From Candidatus Cloacimonadota bacterium (GTDB lineage: Bacteria; Cloacimonadota; Cloacimonadia; Cloacimonadales; TCS61), in NCBI GenBank assembly GCA_030596265.1, contig JAUVKM010000007.1:1-21151 (forward strand): 21,151 bases of DNA, given 5' to 3'. Both the position numbers and the translations under genes were made by a program. The notes below the pieces were generated by a model. The model worked only from the letters and a program-made list of their open reading frames with translations, was not told where the DNA came from and did no database searches. Shown here in pieces: positions 6,612 through 14,856 of this stretch. Every line of letters starts with the position of its first letter. Within the stretch, counting starts at the first letter, position 1.

Positions 6612-8033
6612 TTATTTTCCATATATCTTTATGAGAACATTCTCATATTTATTTTGCCAATTCATATGAGCTGTATTACCAGTAATCATTGTACTACAGT
6701 TAAGATTCCTAATTCCTCTAATCCTGCCTGATATTGGTGATATACCAATAGGGTAGCTTAAATTTGCATTTGCGATGCGATAGATTTTAGATAAAACCAT
6801 ATCATTTTTTGAATAACAGTTATAAATTTTCCCTTTTACAGCTTCCGTTGCAGTCTTCCATCCTACTTTATCATCTTTGCCAACTGCGCCTCCAAGAAGT
6901 ATAACATCATCAATCATCTTCTCACTTTTTGTTGATAACGCTTGTAGAGCATAATATATTACTCGACACCCTAGTGAATGCCCAACTAACCTAAAACTCT
7001 TTTCGTTACTACGACTAATTGCATCTGCAAGAATTGCACCAGTTTTAGCAGCTCGAACCATTGAAACGTGCCATGGATTATCTGCAAGTCCTAACACCGT
7101 AACTACTGGAGCTATTGGATTGAATCTTCTAGTTCCCCTTTTTGCAAGATTGAAAAGAAATTTTTTTGCTACTTCTACTGACACTCCTGAAGTAAATATT
7201 TTTCCTAGTTCATATAGATCTTTAGAACCCCAAGTTATTCCATAAATTGTATCATCAGGAAAATGTGGAAGGTGGCCTATCATCCAGTCAGAAAAGTCTA
7301 CTTTTTTTTGCTGAAGAAAACCATTAATGAAAATTGTATTACTTGTTGATTTTCTTCGTTTTTCATAGATTCCGAAATATTTATCTTCACCCACATATTT
7401 ATTTGCAATTACACCACCAGCATATCCTCCAAGCCCAGCTCCTACAGCCGTTATAATTGTTGTTCCTGCTGCAACAGTCCCTCCAACAGCAGCCAAGGAT
7501 GCACTTGTAAGAGCTGCACCACTTAATGTTGAAATGGCTGTACCTGTACTTGCAGCACCAAGAAGTCCAAGCTTTCCAGCAGCAGCCGCAATTGCTGCTG
7601 CTCCACCACCAGCTGTTATTGCTACAACTCCAGCTGTTGTTAACACTCCTAAAGCAATTGTTCCAGTTTTTTTCATGTTAATATGCTTTGCTTTTAGCAA
7701 GTCTGGATACTTATCTAAAGTGTTTACTCTTTTGGTCAACAATTTGAAATCTGATATAGTACCGTTATGTTGAGCACAAAACATATCTTTCCAATTATCA
7801 CTGAGTTTACTTATCCATTTTCTTCCCTTATCTCCAGCCAATTTTTCTAATTCTGATATTTGCTTATCCGTAAACCTTCCTTTAGCCATCTCATTACAAG
7901 CTACACACTTGACAACGAAGCTTTTACAATTCTCACAAATATACTCGTTTTTTGAATACCAATGTGTGTCACACAATTCGTGTTTACCTTTCTTGTAGCA
8001 CCATGAACAATAAGCTTTTACAGTTTTAGTCAT
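6612..8033 (-). CDS. Zinc-ribbon alpha/beta hydrolase with glycine-rich hydrophobic centre (DUF726/TMCO4-like)
   Basis: 473 residues; GGAGG lies 5 bases before the ATG. Three parts can be seen. Residues 1-90 are Cys-rich (Cys9, 12, 21, 33, 36, 43, 46 and Cys86/His89), a probable pair of zinc ribbons. Residues about 124-212 are almost only Gly, Ala, Thr, Val and Ile with G-x-x-x-G steps, a membrane-inserting glycine-zipper-like block. Residues about 230-473 are an alpha/beta hydrolase: nucleophile Ser353 in GHSLGC, probable acid Asp411 in SKNDMVL, and probable His456 in NTAHMNW, resembling the DUF726/TMCO4 group (PF05277). A lipase or esterase acting on membranes is likely. The design recalls membrane-attacking toxins or abortive-infection effectors, which is inference. 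Single gene of cassette 3; site D lies 8 bases after the stop. Confidence 0.78.
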   Translation of the reverse strand: MTKTVKAYCSWCYKKGKHELCDTHWYSKNEYICENCKSFVVKCVACNEMAKGRFTDKQISELEKLAGDKGRKWISKLSDNWKDMFCAQHNGTISDFKLLTKRVNTLDKYPDLLKAKHINMKKTGTIALGVLTTAGVVAITAGGGAAAIAAAAGKLGLLGAASTGTAISTLSGAALTSASLAAVGGTVAAGTTIITAVGAGLGGYAGGVIANKYVGEDKYFGIYEKRRKSTSNTIFINGFLQQKKVDFSDWMIGHLPHFPDDTIYGITWGSKDLYELGKIFTSGVSVEVAKKFLFNLAKRGTRRFNPIAPVVTVLGLADNPWHVSMVRAAKTGAILADAISRSNEKSFRLVGHSLGCRVIYYALQALSTKSEKMIDDVILLGGAVGKDDKVGWKTATEAVKGKIYNCYSKNDMVLSKIYRIANANLSYPIGISPISGRIRGIRNLNCSTMITGNTAHMNWQNKYENVLIKIYGK

Positions 8034-8204
8034 TTAAACCTCCATTTTACTAAATTACTTCAGAAGCACTAATTCAACTCTAAAATTAGTACTTTAAAGA
8101 ATCAAAAAGCTGAAAACTTTATCGCTGCAACCTTGAAAATTTGAGCTACGAAAAAACAAACCCAAAGTTGTGACTCTTTAATCCTACTTCTTATAAATCA
8201 ATTT

Positions 8205-8277
8205 CGTGTAATGTTTCACGTGCGCCACGATTCTACTTGCTTTTCTTCTTGCTGATTGTGGGCACGTTTGTTACAAG
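8205..8277 (-). repeat. attC-like site E (end of cassette 2), short form
   Basis: About 72 bp. Plus-strand ends CGTGTAATGTTT and GTTTGTTACAAG. Arms ACGTGCGCCAC (8218-8228) and GTGGGCACGT (8258-8267) pair with one extra G in the left arm; the loop between is pyrimidine-rich (TTCTACTTGC...). The right end TTACAAGCAACTT (8271-8283) is the exact reverse complement of 14762-14774, 6.5 kb away. Sister of site F. Confidence 0.87.
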
Positions 8278-8294
8278 CAACTTCTATCAAAATT

Positions 8295-10670
8295 CTATTT
8301 TAAAAGCATTATTTTTGTTGCTGTCTCTTTGCCATGATACTGCAATTTAACAATATATTGACCACTGCTGACAAATTTTCCCTGCTCATCCTTTCCATTC
8401 CAGTTGCATTCGTAGGTACCGGGAGCAGTTGTGCAGTTCATCAGCATTTTTACTTTCTGTCCTTTAATATTGTAAACTACCAATTCTATTTTTCCAGCTT
8501 CTGCTAATTCTAGTTTAATGGTTGTAGAAGGATTGAATGGATTGGGATAATTTGATAAATTAGTATTATGGAGTGGGGAGTTAGGAATTTCATGTTCTCC
8601 AACATCTACATATTGCGGTGCACCATATTCGTAACAACCAATATCGATTGTGGCTACTCCATTACCGTCACCATCCCAGACTCGATAATTATTGAGCAAA
8701 TCCCAGGGGGGAAGAAACAAACCTGTTGTATCCGGCGTACCGGCATCAATGCAGGGAGAGAGGTTTGTAAGTTGATAAGGATCATCGCCAGAGAGAAAGA
8801 ATTGAGATTCGAGATCGATGTTTCCCTCTCCCCAGTTTACTATGTTTGCATTATTTTGGTTGTAGATTGCATTTTGCTCACCTTGAATGTTGCAATGAGA
8901 AATATTGAGCGTTGATGTATTGCCCCAAGGTGAATTATCCGGTAGATAAATTTCATAATTACAATTATTCCTCATTATGTTATTATGGAATTCTATTGGA
9001 TTTCTTAATATAGTTAAAATATAGGTTCCAGAATTATCTACAAATGTTGAATTATTTATGAATACATTCTCTGATCCATCTAACAATATTATTTTTTCAG
9101 CAGTTCCCATACTCTGATTATTTGAAAACAAACAATTAGAAATAGTGAAATCTCCACTTTCTCCATTCAATGTGCCAAGAGATAAAGCAGCCGCATTTGA
9201 AGAACCACCAGCATCTAACAAATTATTTGTGAATTTAGTGTTTATAATAACAATATCACCTTCAGCATGAGTTGATGCCTGAACTCCTGCACAATGTTGT
9301 GAGTAAGGTGCTGGACCTGAACAAGTATTATCAGAAAAAACACAATTATCAATTTCAAGATGATCAAGCTCATAAAAATATGCGGCAGCAACACCATCAT
9401 CAACTGTACAATTTGTAAAATCAACATTTTTAAAACACATAGTTTCTAATGGACTGCTGCAAAACGCAGCAAAGCCGTTTGATCCAACAAAATTCATAAT
9501 TGAAATGTTCTCAAATAGTGTATTGTATGAATCATAAATTGAAACGATACTAGGACCGTAGTAAACATTTTGAAAAGAAATATTTTTAACAACGGAATTA
9601 TCTGAACAACTCATGTAAAATAAAGGATACTGCCCATTTTCACCATCAATGATAGTTGTCTCTTTACTATCTCCAATAATTTTAATATTATCTTTTCCAC
9701 CAAAAGCAAAGAATTGATCGTTTGCACTTTTGCTGTATAAACCTGCTGCCAGGTGAACGGTTTTAGGATTCAGGCTGTCTGATTCAACTTTTCGAATTGC
9801 CTGAACAATCGTTTTCATAGGTTCATCCGGAGATAAGCCGGAATTAGCATCATTGCCATATGGAGATACATATAAATCGTGATTCACCAATTCTAATGTA
9901 TAGTTCAAAATATCAAATGAATACGGTGGATTGGGGCATGAATTAATCTCATATTGATTAGCAAAATATCTTGTTGGTTCGATTACTGTAAATGTATCTA
10001 CAACAACATGATTAGTCTGACATCTGAAGGAATATAATTCTAACCCGGAACCAGCCAGATTATCGTAGATGTTACATCTGTTAGTTTCATCAAAATTTAG
10101 AAAAGTATCATTAACATGAATACCACCACCATTTAAGTAAGCATAATTATCATGAATAGAAACTCCAGATAATGTTATGTTACCCCTAAAAGAATAGATT
10201 CCACCACCTGTGCCAGAATGATTTTTTGTAATCCGGCAATTTTTAACATTAAAAAAAGTAGGACTTTGATATACACCCCAGACAAAAATACCACCACCTG
10301 CACTGAGATAATGCTGACTACCCAAACCGTTAGTCAGTGTAAAACCTTGTATTTTTGCCGTTGTTTCCTGATCCCAAACTCTTACACAACTCTCCTGCTG
10401 CTGGCCATTTATAACAGTTAAAGGAATATAGGATGGATTACCTGTTGTTAGTTCCAGGCTGGAAACGATTATGTTTTTACCATTGTAGATGATGTTTTCG
10501 TAATAGGTGCCGGGATAAACGAGAACTGTATCTGTATCCACAGAAGCATTAATACCTTCCTGAATGGTTGTGAAGTCGCCGGTGCCGTCTAATTTGATGT
10601 GGAAGGTAACAGCATTTAGCAACGAACAAACACAAACAAATACGAACAAAAGAATAAGTTTTGGTTTCAT
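8295..10670 (-). CDS. Secreted right-handed beta-helix protein with FlgD-Ig-like sorting tail (cassette 2, gene 2)
   Basis: 791 residues. Signal peptide at 1-20 (MKPKLILLFVFVCVCSLLNA). The body has two beta-helix blocks of the pectate-lyase/polymorphic outer-membrane-protein type: the first opens DGTGDFTTIQEGI ... VYPGTYYENI (residues 28-60) and carries repeated GGGI motifs; the second opens DLYVSPYGNDANSGLSPDEP (265-284), a DUF1565-type start. Asn-rich turns such as INNSTFVDNS recur. Residues 707-791 are the tail with NYPNPFNPSTTI and YNIKGQKV, expected to direct export and surface attachment. GGAG precedes the ATG closely. It may bind or degrade polysaccharide or act as an adhesin; no pectate-lyase catalytic residues could be fixed. 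Close paralogue of the gene at 14857-17145. Site E begins 18 bases past the stop. Confidence 0.88.
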   Translation of the reverse strand: MKPKLILLFVFVCVCSLLNAVTFHIKLDGTGDFTTIQEGINASVDTDTVLVYPGTYYENIIYNGKNIIVSSLELTTGNPSYIPLTVINGQQQESCVRVWDQETTAKIQGFTLTNGLGSQHYLSAGGGIFVWGVYQSPTFFNVKNCRITKNHSGTGGGIYSFRGNITLSGVSIHDNYAYLNGGGIHVNDTFLNFDETNRCNIYDNLAGSGLELYSFRCQTNHVVVDTFTVIEPTRYFANQYEINSCPNPPYSFDILNYTLELVNHDLYVSPYGNDANSGLSPDEPMKTIVQAIRKVESDSLNPKTVHLAAGLYSKSANDQFFAFGGKDNIKIIGDSKETTIIDGENGQYPLFYMSCSDNSVVKNISFQNVYYGPSIVSIYDSYNTLFENISIMNFVGSNGFAAFCSSPLETMCFKNVDFTNCTVDDGVAAAYFYELDHLEIDNCVFSDNTCSGPAPYSQHCAGVQASTHAEGDIVIINTKFTNNLLDAGGSSNAAALSLGTLNGESGDFTISNCLFSNNQSMGTAEKIILLDGSENVFINNSTFVDNSGTYILTILRNPIEFHNNIMRNNCNYEIYLPDNSPWGNTSTLNISHCNIQGEQNAIYNQNNANIVNWGEGNIDLESQFFLSGDDPYQLTNLSPCIDAGTPDTTGLFLPPWDLLNNYRVWDGDGNGVATIDIGCYEYGAPQYVDVGEHEIPNSPLHNTNLSNYPNPFNPSTTIKLELAEAGKIELVVYNIKGQKVKMLMNCTTAPGTYECNWNGKDEQGKFVSSGQYIVKLQYHGKETATKIMLLK

Positions 10671-10808
10671 AGTCTCCTCTTCTGCATTATTTTTCTGAGA
10701 TATTCATCTTGCTTTTCCCACGAAGAATCTATTTCATTTAGACTCTTCGTCGTATGTCTTTGTAAGAAATCTTCAGAATGACATTAACCATTTTTCAATG
10801 AACAGAAG

Positions 10809-10856
10809 CCTTGCGAAGGTCAGAAAAAAGCAAGAAGTTCGAAAACCTTCGCAAGG
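10809..10856. repeat. 48-bp hairpin repeat, copy 1
   Basis: Perfect 12-bp inverted arms CCTTGCGAAGGT (10809-10820) and ACCTTCGCAAGG (10845-10856) around a 24-base purine-rich loop on the plus strand. The copy at 17349-17395 has the same arms and nearly the same loop. Both copies lie about 10 bases after the stop of the first gene of a two-gene cassette. There is no U-run after the stem on the minus strand, so it is either a terminator or RNA-stability hairpin, or a small palindromic repetitive element. Confidence 0.75.
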
Positions 10857-10866
10857 TATTGTTTGA

Positions 10867-13800
10867 TTATTTCAAAAGAAGCATTTTCTTCGAAATTATT
10901 TTGTTATGGGTTTTAAATTTGTATAAATACAAACCAGAACCGACCTGTTTACCATTATCATCTTTCCCATTCCAAACTACTGAATTGTTACCGGAAGGGA
11001 ATTGACCTTTTGCCAGTTCTCTTACTTTTTGACCCTTCAGATTATATATTGTTAGCTCAATTTCCTGTTCATTTGGTAATGAGAAAAACAGTGTTGTTTC
11101 AGGATTGAAAGGATTTGGGAAATTTGTGATTCCAATTTTTGCAGGCACGGGAGTGTTATTTTGATCGTCCTTGAAGGACACATAATAACAATCTCTACTG
11201 TTATCTATTTGAATAATTCCTTTCTCAGTTTTTGAAATTTCCGGTTCATAGATTCCATATTCTTTGATCTTTTTGTTTAGCTCACGGCTGCCATAAGAAA
11301 ATTCAAATTCCAAATTCTGTCCTTGATTTTCCAGAATATAAGCACAGATCTGAGCAGAGGTGTCCTGTACAACAGTAGCTCCTTTGCATTCTCCATCTAC
11401 ATAAGCACCAATTTCAGAAGGCATGTCGTCGGGATCCAACTCAATAAAAACAGGGATATAGTCAGCTTCCTCTTTATAAGTAAAATCCTGGGACCCAGGT
11501 ACGGTATATTGTTCACAAGATTCAACAAGGTTCCAGGTAAATTCAAGCACATCGTCATCGCAATATGCAATCACCATATCACCAGGACTTATTGTATAAG
11601 GTACGTCTGGCCAACCACCTTCATTTTTAATGGCCCAATGTTGCGCCCGAATTCCAGTTAAATTATCCAATTGATCAGCAAAGGCATCGTAGATGTGTTG
11701 GGTATCTTCCAGGAAATAACCTACCCAGTTTTCCTGATTGTTACCATATAGTGGAAATGTAGTTTCAGATAGGCATCTCTGACCGGTAACAGTAAATTGA
11801 CAGTCGGTAATTGTATGGAATTTGTAACCATATGGACTTGTAAAAATATGATCTAAGTGCTGCGGTGGGAAAAAAGAAATCTCCAACTCTTGTGAATTTG
11901 GAGAATGAGGTTTAAATTTAGCATGATCTAATTCATCAATATCAGAAATTGGTGCGAGGAAATTAATCGCTACATTATCATCTTCTTCGTGATAGAGTAT
12001 GTCGAAAGAAAGCCATTTCCAGCCGCAATCCGGTATCCAGGAACTATGTGGGAAAGTGTATGTCTTTCGTTCGGTTTCATTATCGCATTGAATAGTAATC
12101 AAATTACTATGTCCAGTTCCAAAATAGAGTTTATTGGATTCTTCATCGATAGTAAAATCAATTCTTATTACTGGTAAGCTTCTTCTGTATTGTTCGTATT
12201 GATTTAATGACATTCCAGTAACTTCTCCAGTTGTACAATCAATAACCCATAATTCAGTGTGCAAATCTTGAGAAAAATTATAGGGAACCAAAACATAAAG
12301 TTTATTATTACAAGGATTGTATTTTGTAATAGATGCTACTGCAGCGGTTTGGAATGTTTGCAAAAGCTGATTTGTAATTGAACTGAACTCGTAAATTTCA
12401 CCCTCATATGCAAAAGGAGTAACATATAATCTCCCTGTATTTGCAGCTAACTCTATATATAGCACAGGATCTTGTGTGGTTATCGTTTCAGTTTCATAAG
12501 TATCACAATTCATTGCAATAAAACTGCATGGTAAAAATCCATAATTTCGTTGACTAATAAAAACTTTGTTGTTAATTGGATCATATATAACTTTATCAGG
12601 ACTTGGGATTATATATGTATTAAGAAGAGTATTTGTATCATAGTTAATTGATAAAACTCGTCCTGGATTTGAATACATCTTTCTTTGTAAAGAGATATAA
12701 ATCATATTATCACTTGAATTCAAAGAGAAATTGGACCTATTATAGAAACTAGTGCTAATAAAACCTTCATATTGATTACTTGTAACATTCCAAATTTCGA
12801 TTCCATTTTGTGTTGCACAGAACAGTTTATTATTAGGAGTAATAAATATACCATGTACTTGTGGGTGAGATACTGTTATAGGTTGCAATTCAGTATGATT
12901 ATTCAATACATCAAATACTCTTATAGAATTTGTTCTATAACTAGATACATATAGTAGATGATTATTGGCATTGTATTTAACATCTGATATTGCTTGCCCA
13001 ATATTAAGGATATCGAAAATATCTGTTTCAACATCGTAGATATAAATATTTACATTATCCATATCTACAAAACATTTTTCATAGTAGTAGATTTTTTGTT
13101 CTATTTCATTGTAACATGAATTAAAAGCTCTACCCCCAACTATTATTGAATTTAAATAGATACCATCACCAGAAAATGATTCAATAGAAAATCCATTATA
13201 ATTTGTAGAAAAGATTTTGTTTAAATTCTTACATACAACTAATCTATAAAGATCATTATTATCGTAGTCATGTTCTAAAACAACATTATTGAATTCATTA
13301 ATTACATACATATTATATTTTGAACCACAAAACACTTTTCGTGTATTAGGGTTATATACAATATCACATGGATCATCCATGTTATGATCAAATATAATGT
13401 TATCTAATACTTGGAAACTTTCATCTAAGACAAGGATACCAGTTCCTGAAGTTTGTTGATAACCGAGATAAAGTTTTTCTTCTTCTTTAGAATAACAACT
13501 AGCAGAGAAAAATGAATAAGGTAAATTATCGACAGAATAAAATGTATTCATGGTTTCATCGAGTACATATATTTCTTCATTGCTGTTATTGGATCTATCT
13601 CTTTCACAGAAAACAATAGAATTAAGACGGTTTTCAGGATTGTAAAGAATATCAATTACTCCAATGCTTTCATCAGTTACATGAAATTCTATCTCAGAAT
13701 AAGGTGAGGTGGCTTGCCTTACACTGATACCATCACCAGTTGCTATATAAAACTTGTTTAATACAGGATGTTTCTTAATATCATAAATTCTATCAGGAAT

Positions 13801-14412
13801 TATTTCATTGTGAACAACATTAGCAGTTGTACAATCTACAACGCATAAATAATTGTCTTCGACCAATGATACAGTCCATAAAATATTGTTGTTCAATTCA
13901 TCAACTTCAAGGATCATCCACCAATACCAATCAGGTAAGGTTGGCTGAACGGTATTTTCAATTATTCCAGTATACGGATTAATAACCAGCAATGTCATTC
14001 CATCTGTAGCGCAATATACCTTATCACTTGCAGGATTATATACAATCCTCTTTTCCCTTTCTTCAGTCCTTGCAAAATATTTCCAATGTCCGTATTCTGA
14101 TGCATCTATTGTACTAATAACTTCTTCTGTAGTTGCATCTATTATGGATATCCTTCTTTCACCATATACAAATAAGCGGTTTGCTGAAGGGATATAACAA
14201 ATATCTAAAGGAATCAAACCTTCTTCTTCATTGTTATGAACCCATTGTATATCCTCAATTTCATCTCTACCAGTTTCAGGTGAACCTCCAGTAAATGGTT
14301 CATTAATATCAAATAGGACATTTTCATCATAAGGATAAATTTCTTGAGCAAATCCAGTATATAATATACTTAATAGCAGAATAATCATCATAAATCTTAA
14401 TTTCGTTTTCAT
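10867..14412 (-). CDS. Secreted beta-propeller surface protein with FlgD-Ig-like sorting tail (cassette 2, gene 1)
   Basis: 1181 residues from the ATG at 14412, chosen because GGAG (14418-14421) lies just upstream and the protein then starts with a clean signal peptide (MKTKLRFMMIILLLSILYTGFAQ). An in-frame extension to 14586 exists but has no signal-like start. The first ~700 mature residues are repeated propeller units of the YVTN/NHL-like kind: IPSANRLFVYG, YNPASDKVYCATDG, HPVLNKFYIATGD, YNPNTRKVFCGSK, YDPINNKVFISQ, YNPCNNKLYVL. A following ~230-residue region is shared with the gene at 17405 (WVGYFLEDTQHIYDAF ... EIGAYVDGECKGA ... AQICAY). The last 85 residues are the tail (NFPNPFNPETTL, YNLKGQKV). 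Probably exported and held at the surface; ligand unknown. Confidence 0.88.
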   Translation of the reverse strand: MKTKLRFMMIILLLSILYTGFAQEIYPYDENVLFDINEPFTGGSPETGRDEIEDIQWVHNNEEEGLIPLDICYIPSANRLFVYGERRISIIDATTEEVISTIDASEYGHWKYFARTEEREKRIVYNPASDKVYCATDGMTLLVINPYTGIIENTVQPTLPDWYWWMILEVDELNNNILWTVSLVEDNYLCVVDCTTANVVHNEIIPDRIYDIKKHPVLNKFYIATGDGISVRQATSPYSEIEFHVTDESIGVIDILYNPENRLNSIVFCERDRSNNSNEEIYVLDETMNTFYSVDNLPYSFFSASCYSKEEEKLYLGYQQTSGTGILVLDESFQVLDNIIFDHNMDDPCDIVYNPNTRKVFCGSKYNMYVINEFNNVVLEHDYDNNDLYRLVVCKNLNKIFSTNYNGFSIESFSGDGIYLNSIIVGGRAFNSCYNEIEQKIYYYEKCFVDMDNVNIYIYDVETDIFDILNIGQAISDVKYNANNHLLYVSSYRTNSIRVFDVLNNHTELQPITVSHPQVHGIFITPNNKLFCATQNGIEIWNVTSNQYEGFISTSFYNRSNFSLNSSDNMIYISLQRKMYSNPGRVLSINYDTNTLLNTYIIPSPDKVIYDPINNKVFISQRNYGFLPCSFIAMNCDTYETETITTQDPVLYIELAANTGRLYVTPFAYEGEIYEFSSITNQLLQTFQTAAVASITKYNPCNNKLYVLVPYNFSQDLHTELWVIDCTTGEVTGMSLNQYEQYRRSLPVIRIDFTIDEESNKLYFGTGHSNLITIQCDNETERKTYTFPHSSWIPDCGWKWLSFDILYHEEDDNVAINFLAPISDIDELDHAKFKPHSPNSQELEISFFPPQHLDHIFTSPYGYKFHTITDCQFTVTGQRCLSETTFPLYGNNQENWVGYFLEDTQHIYDAFADQLDNLTGIRAQHWAIKNEGGWPDVPYTISPGDMVIAYCDDDVLEFTWNLVESCEQYTVPGSQDFTYKEEADYIPVFIELDPDDMPSEIGAYVDGECKGATVVQDTSAQICAYILENQGQNLEFEFSYGSRELNKKIKEYGIYEPEISKTEKGIIQIDNSRDCYYVSFKDDQNNTPVPAKIGITNFPNPFNPETTLFFSLPNEQEIELTIYNLKGQKVRELAKGQFPSGNNSVVWNGKDDNGKQVGSGLYLYKFKTHNKIISKKMLLLK

Positions 14413-14494
14413 TTTTTCTCCAAAAAGAATTTGTTTGGTTAACGTCTCAATTATTAAACTTCCAGTAAACATTAGAGAATATCGAGAACAATAA

Positions 14495-14530
14495 TTACTC
14501 AAACTTATTCTTACAGATAAAGAACAACAT
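14495..14530 (-). CDS. Possible 11-residue leader peptide
   Basis: ATG at 14530 opens an 11-codon frame (MLFFICKNKFE) ending in TAA at 14495. It is preceded by AGAAGGAGG (14536-14544), a near-perfect ribosome site 5 bases upstream, much stronger than that of the main gene, whose start lies 82 bases downstream. A similar arrangement is seen at 19893. A short translated frame ahead of the first cassette gene is known from class 1 integrons (ORF-11). The rest of 14413-14768 shows no other gene or clear promoter. Confidence 0.35.
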   Translation of the reverse strand: MLFFICKNKFE

Positions 14531-14768
14531 ATCAACCTCCTTCTAGCAAAATGAAGGAAGAGAGTCCACAAATATCTTGACATCAACTTGCTGAAAATTC
14601 TTTATGTTCTCGGGAAGAGTGTTGTGGAGAGATGAAATACTGGTGATCACCTATTTATTTCGATACACTCTCTTCCTACTATTTAATTTTAATCCTCTAT
14701 ATACATATCCGCAAAATCTACAAATTGTGACGACACCACACAATTTTTTTACATTTTTCTTAAGTTGC

Positions 14769-14840
14769 TTGTAATGTTTCGAGTGCGCCACGTTCTTCTT
14801 GCTTTTCTTTCAATCTGAATGTGGGCACTTTTGTTATACA
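14769..14840 (-). repeat. attC-like site F (end of cassette 1), short form
   Basis: About 71 bp, sister of site E. Plus-strand ends TTGTAATGTTT and TTTTGTTATAC. Arms AGTGCGCCAC (14782-14791) and GTGGGCACT (14821-14829) pair with an extra G in the left arm. The loop is pyrimidine-rich. The right end TTATACACCATA (14834-14845) is the exact reverse complement of 19930-19941 at the attI-like junction. Confidence 0.87.
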
Positions 14841-14856
14841 CCATATTCTCCAAGAT

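Noticed and set aside
8034..8204. Extra small gene in the leader of cassette 3
   Set aside because: No frame with a ribosome site was found on either strand.
10720..10750. ACGAAGA/TCTTCGT inverted repeat downstream of a promoter region
   Set aside because: Only 7 bp with a 17-base loop in AT-rich sequence; no second copy and no clear role.
14413..14586. Longer start for the propeller protein at 14586
   Set aside because: The extra 58 residues are basic and Cys/Ser-rich with no ribosome site, and the clean signal peptide begins at 14412 behind GGAG.
3662..14840. attC sites oriented on the plus strand, with GTT at the right end as R'
   Set aside because: This puts a perfect GTT in R' and the extra base on the L'' arm, but makes every cassette gene antisense, leaves TTGGTTAAT at 3658-3667 without a partner to the left, and needs a full attC at 19933 whose right half is absent. 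The minus orientation explains all of these.
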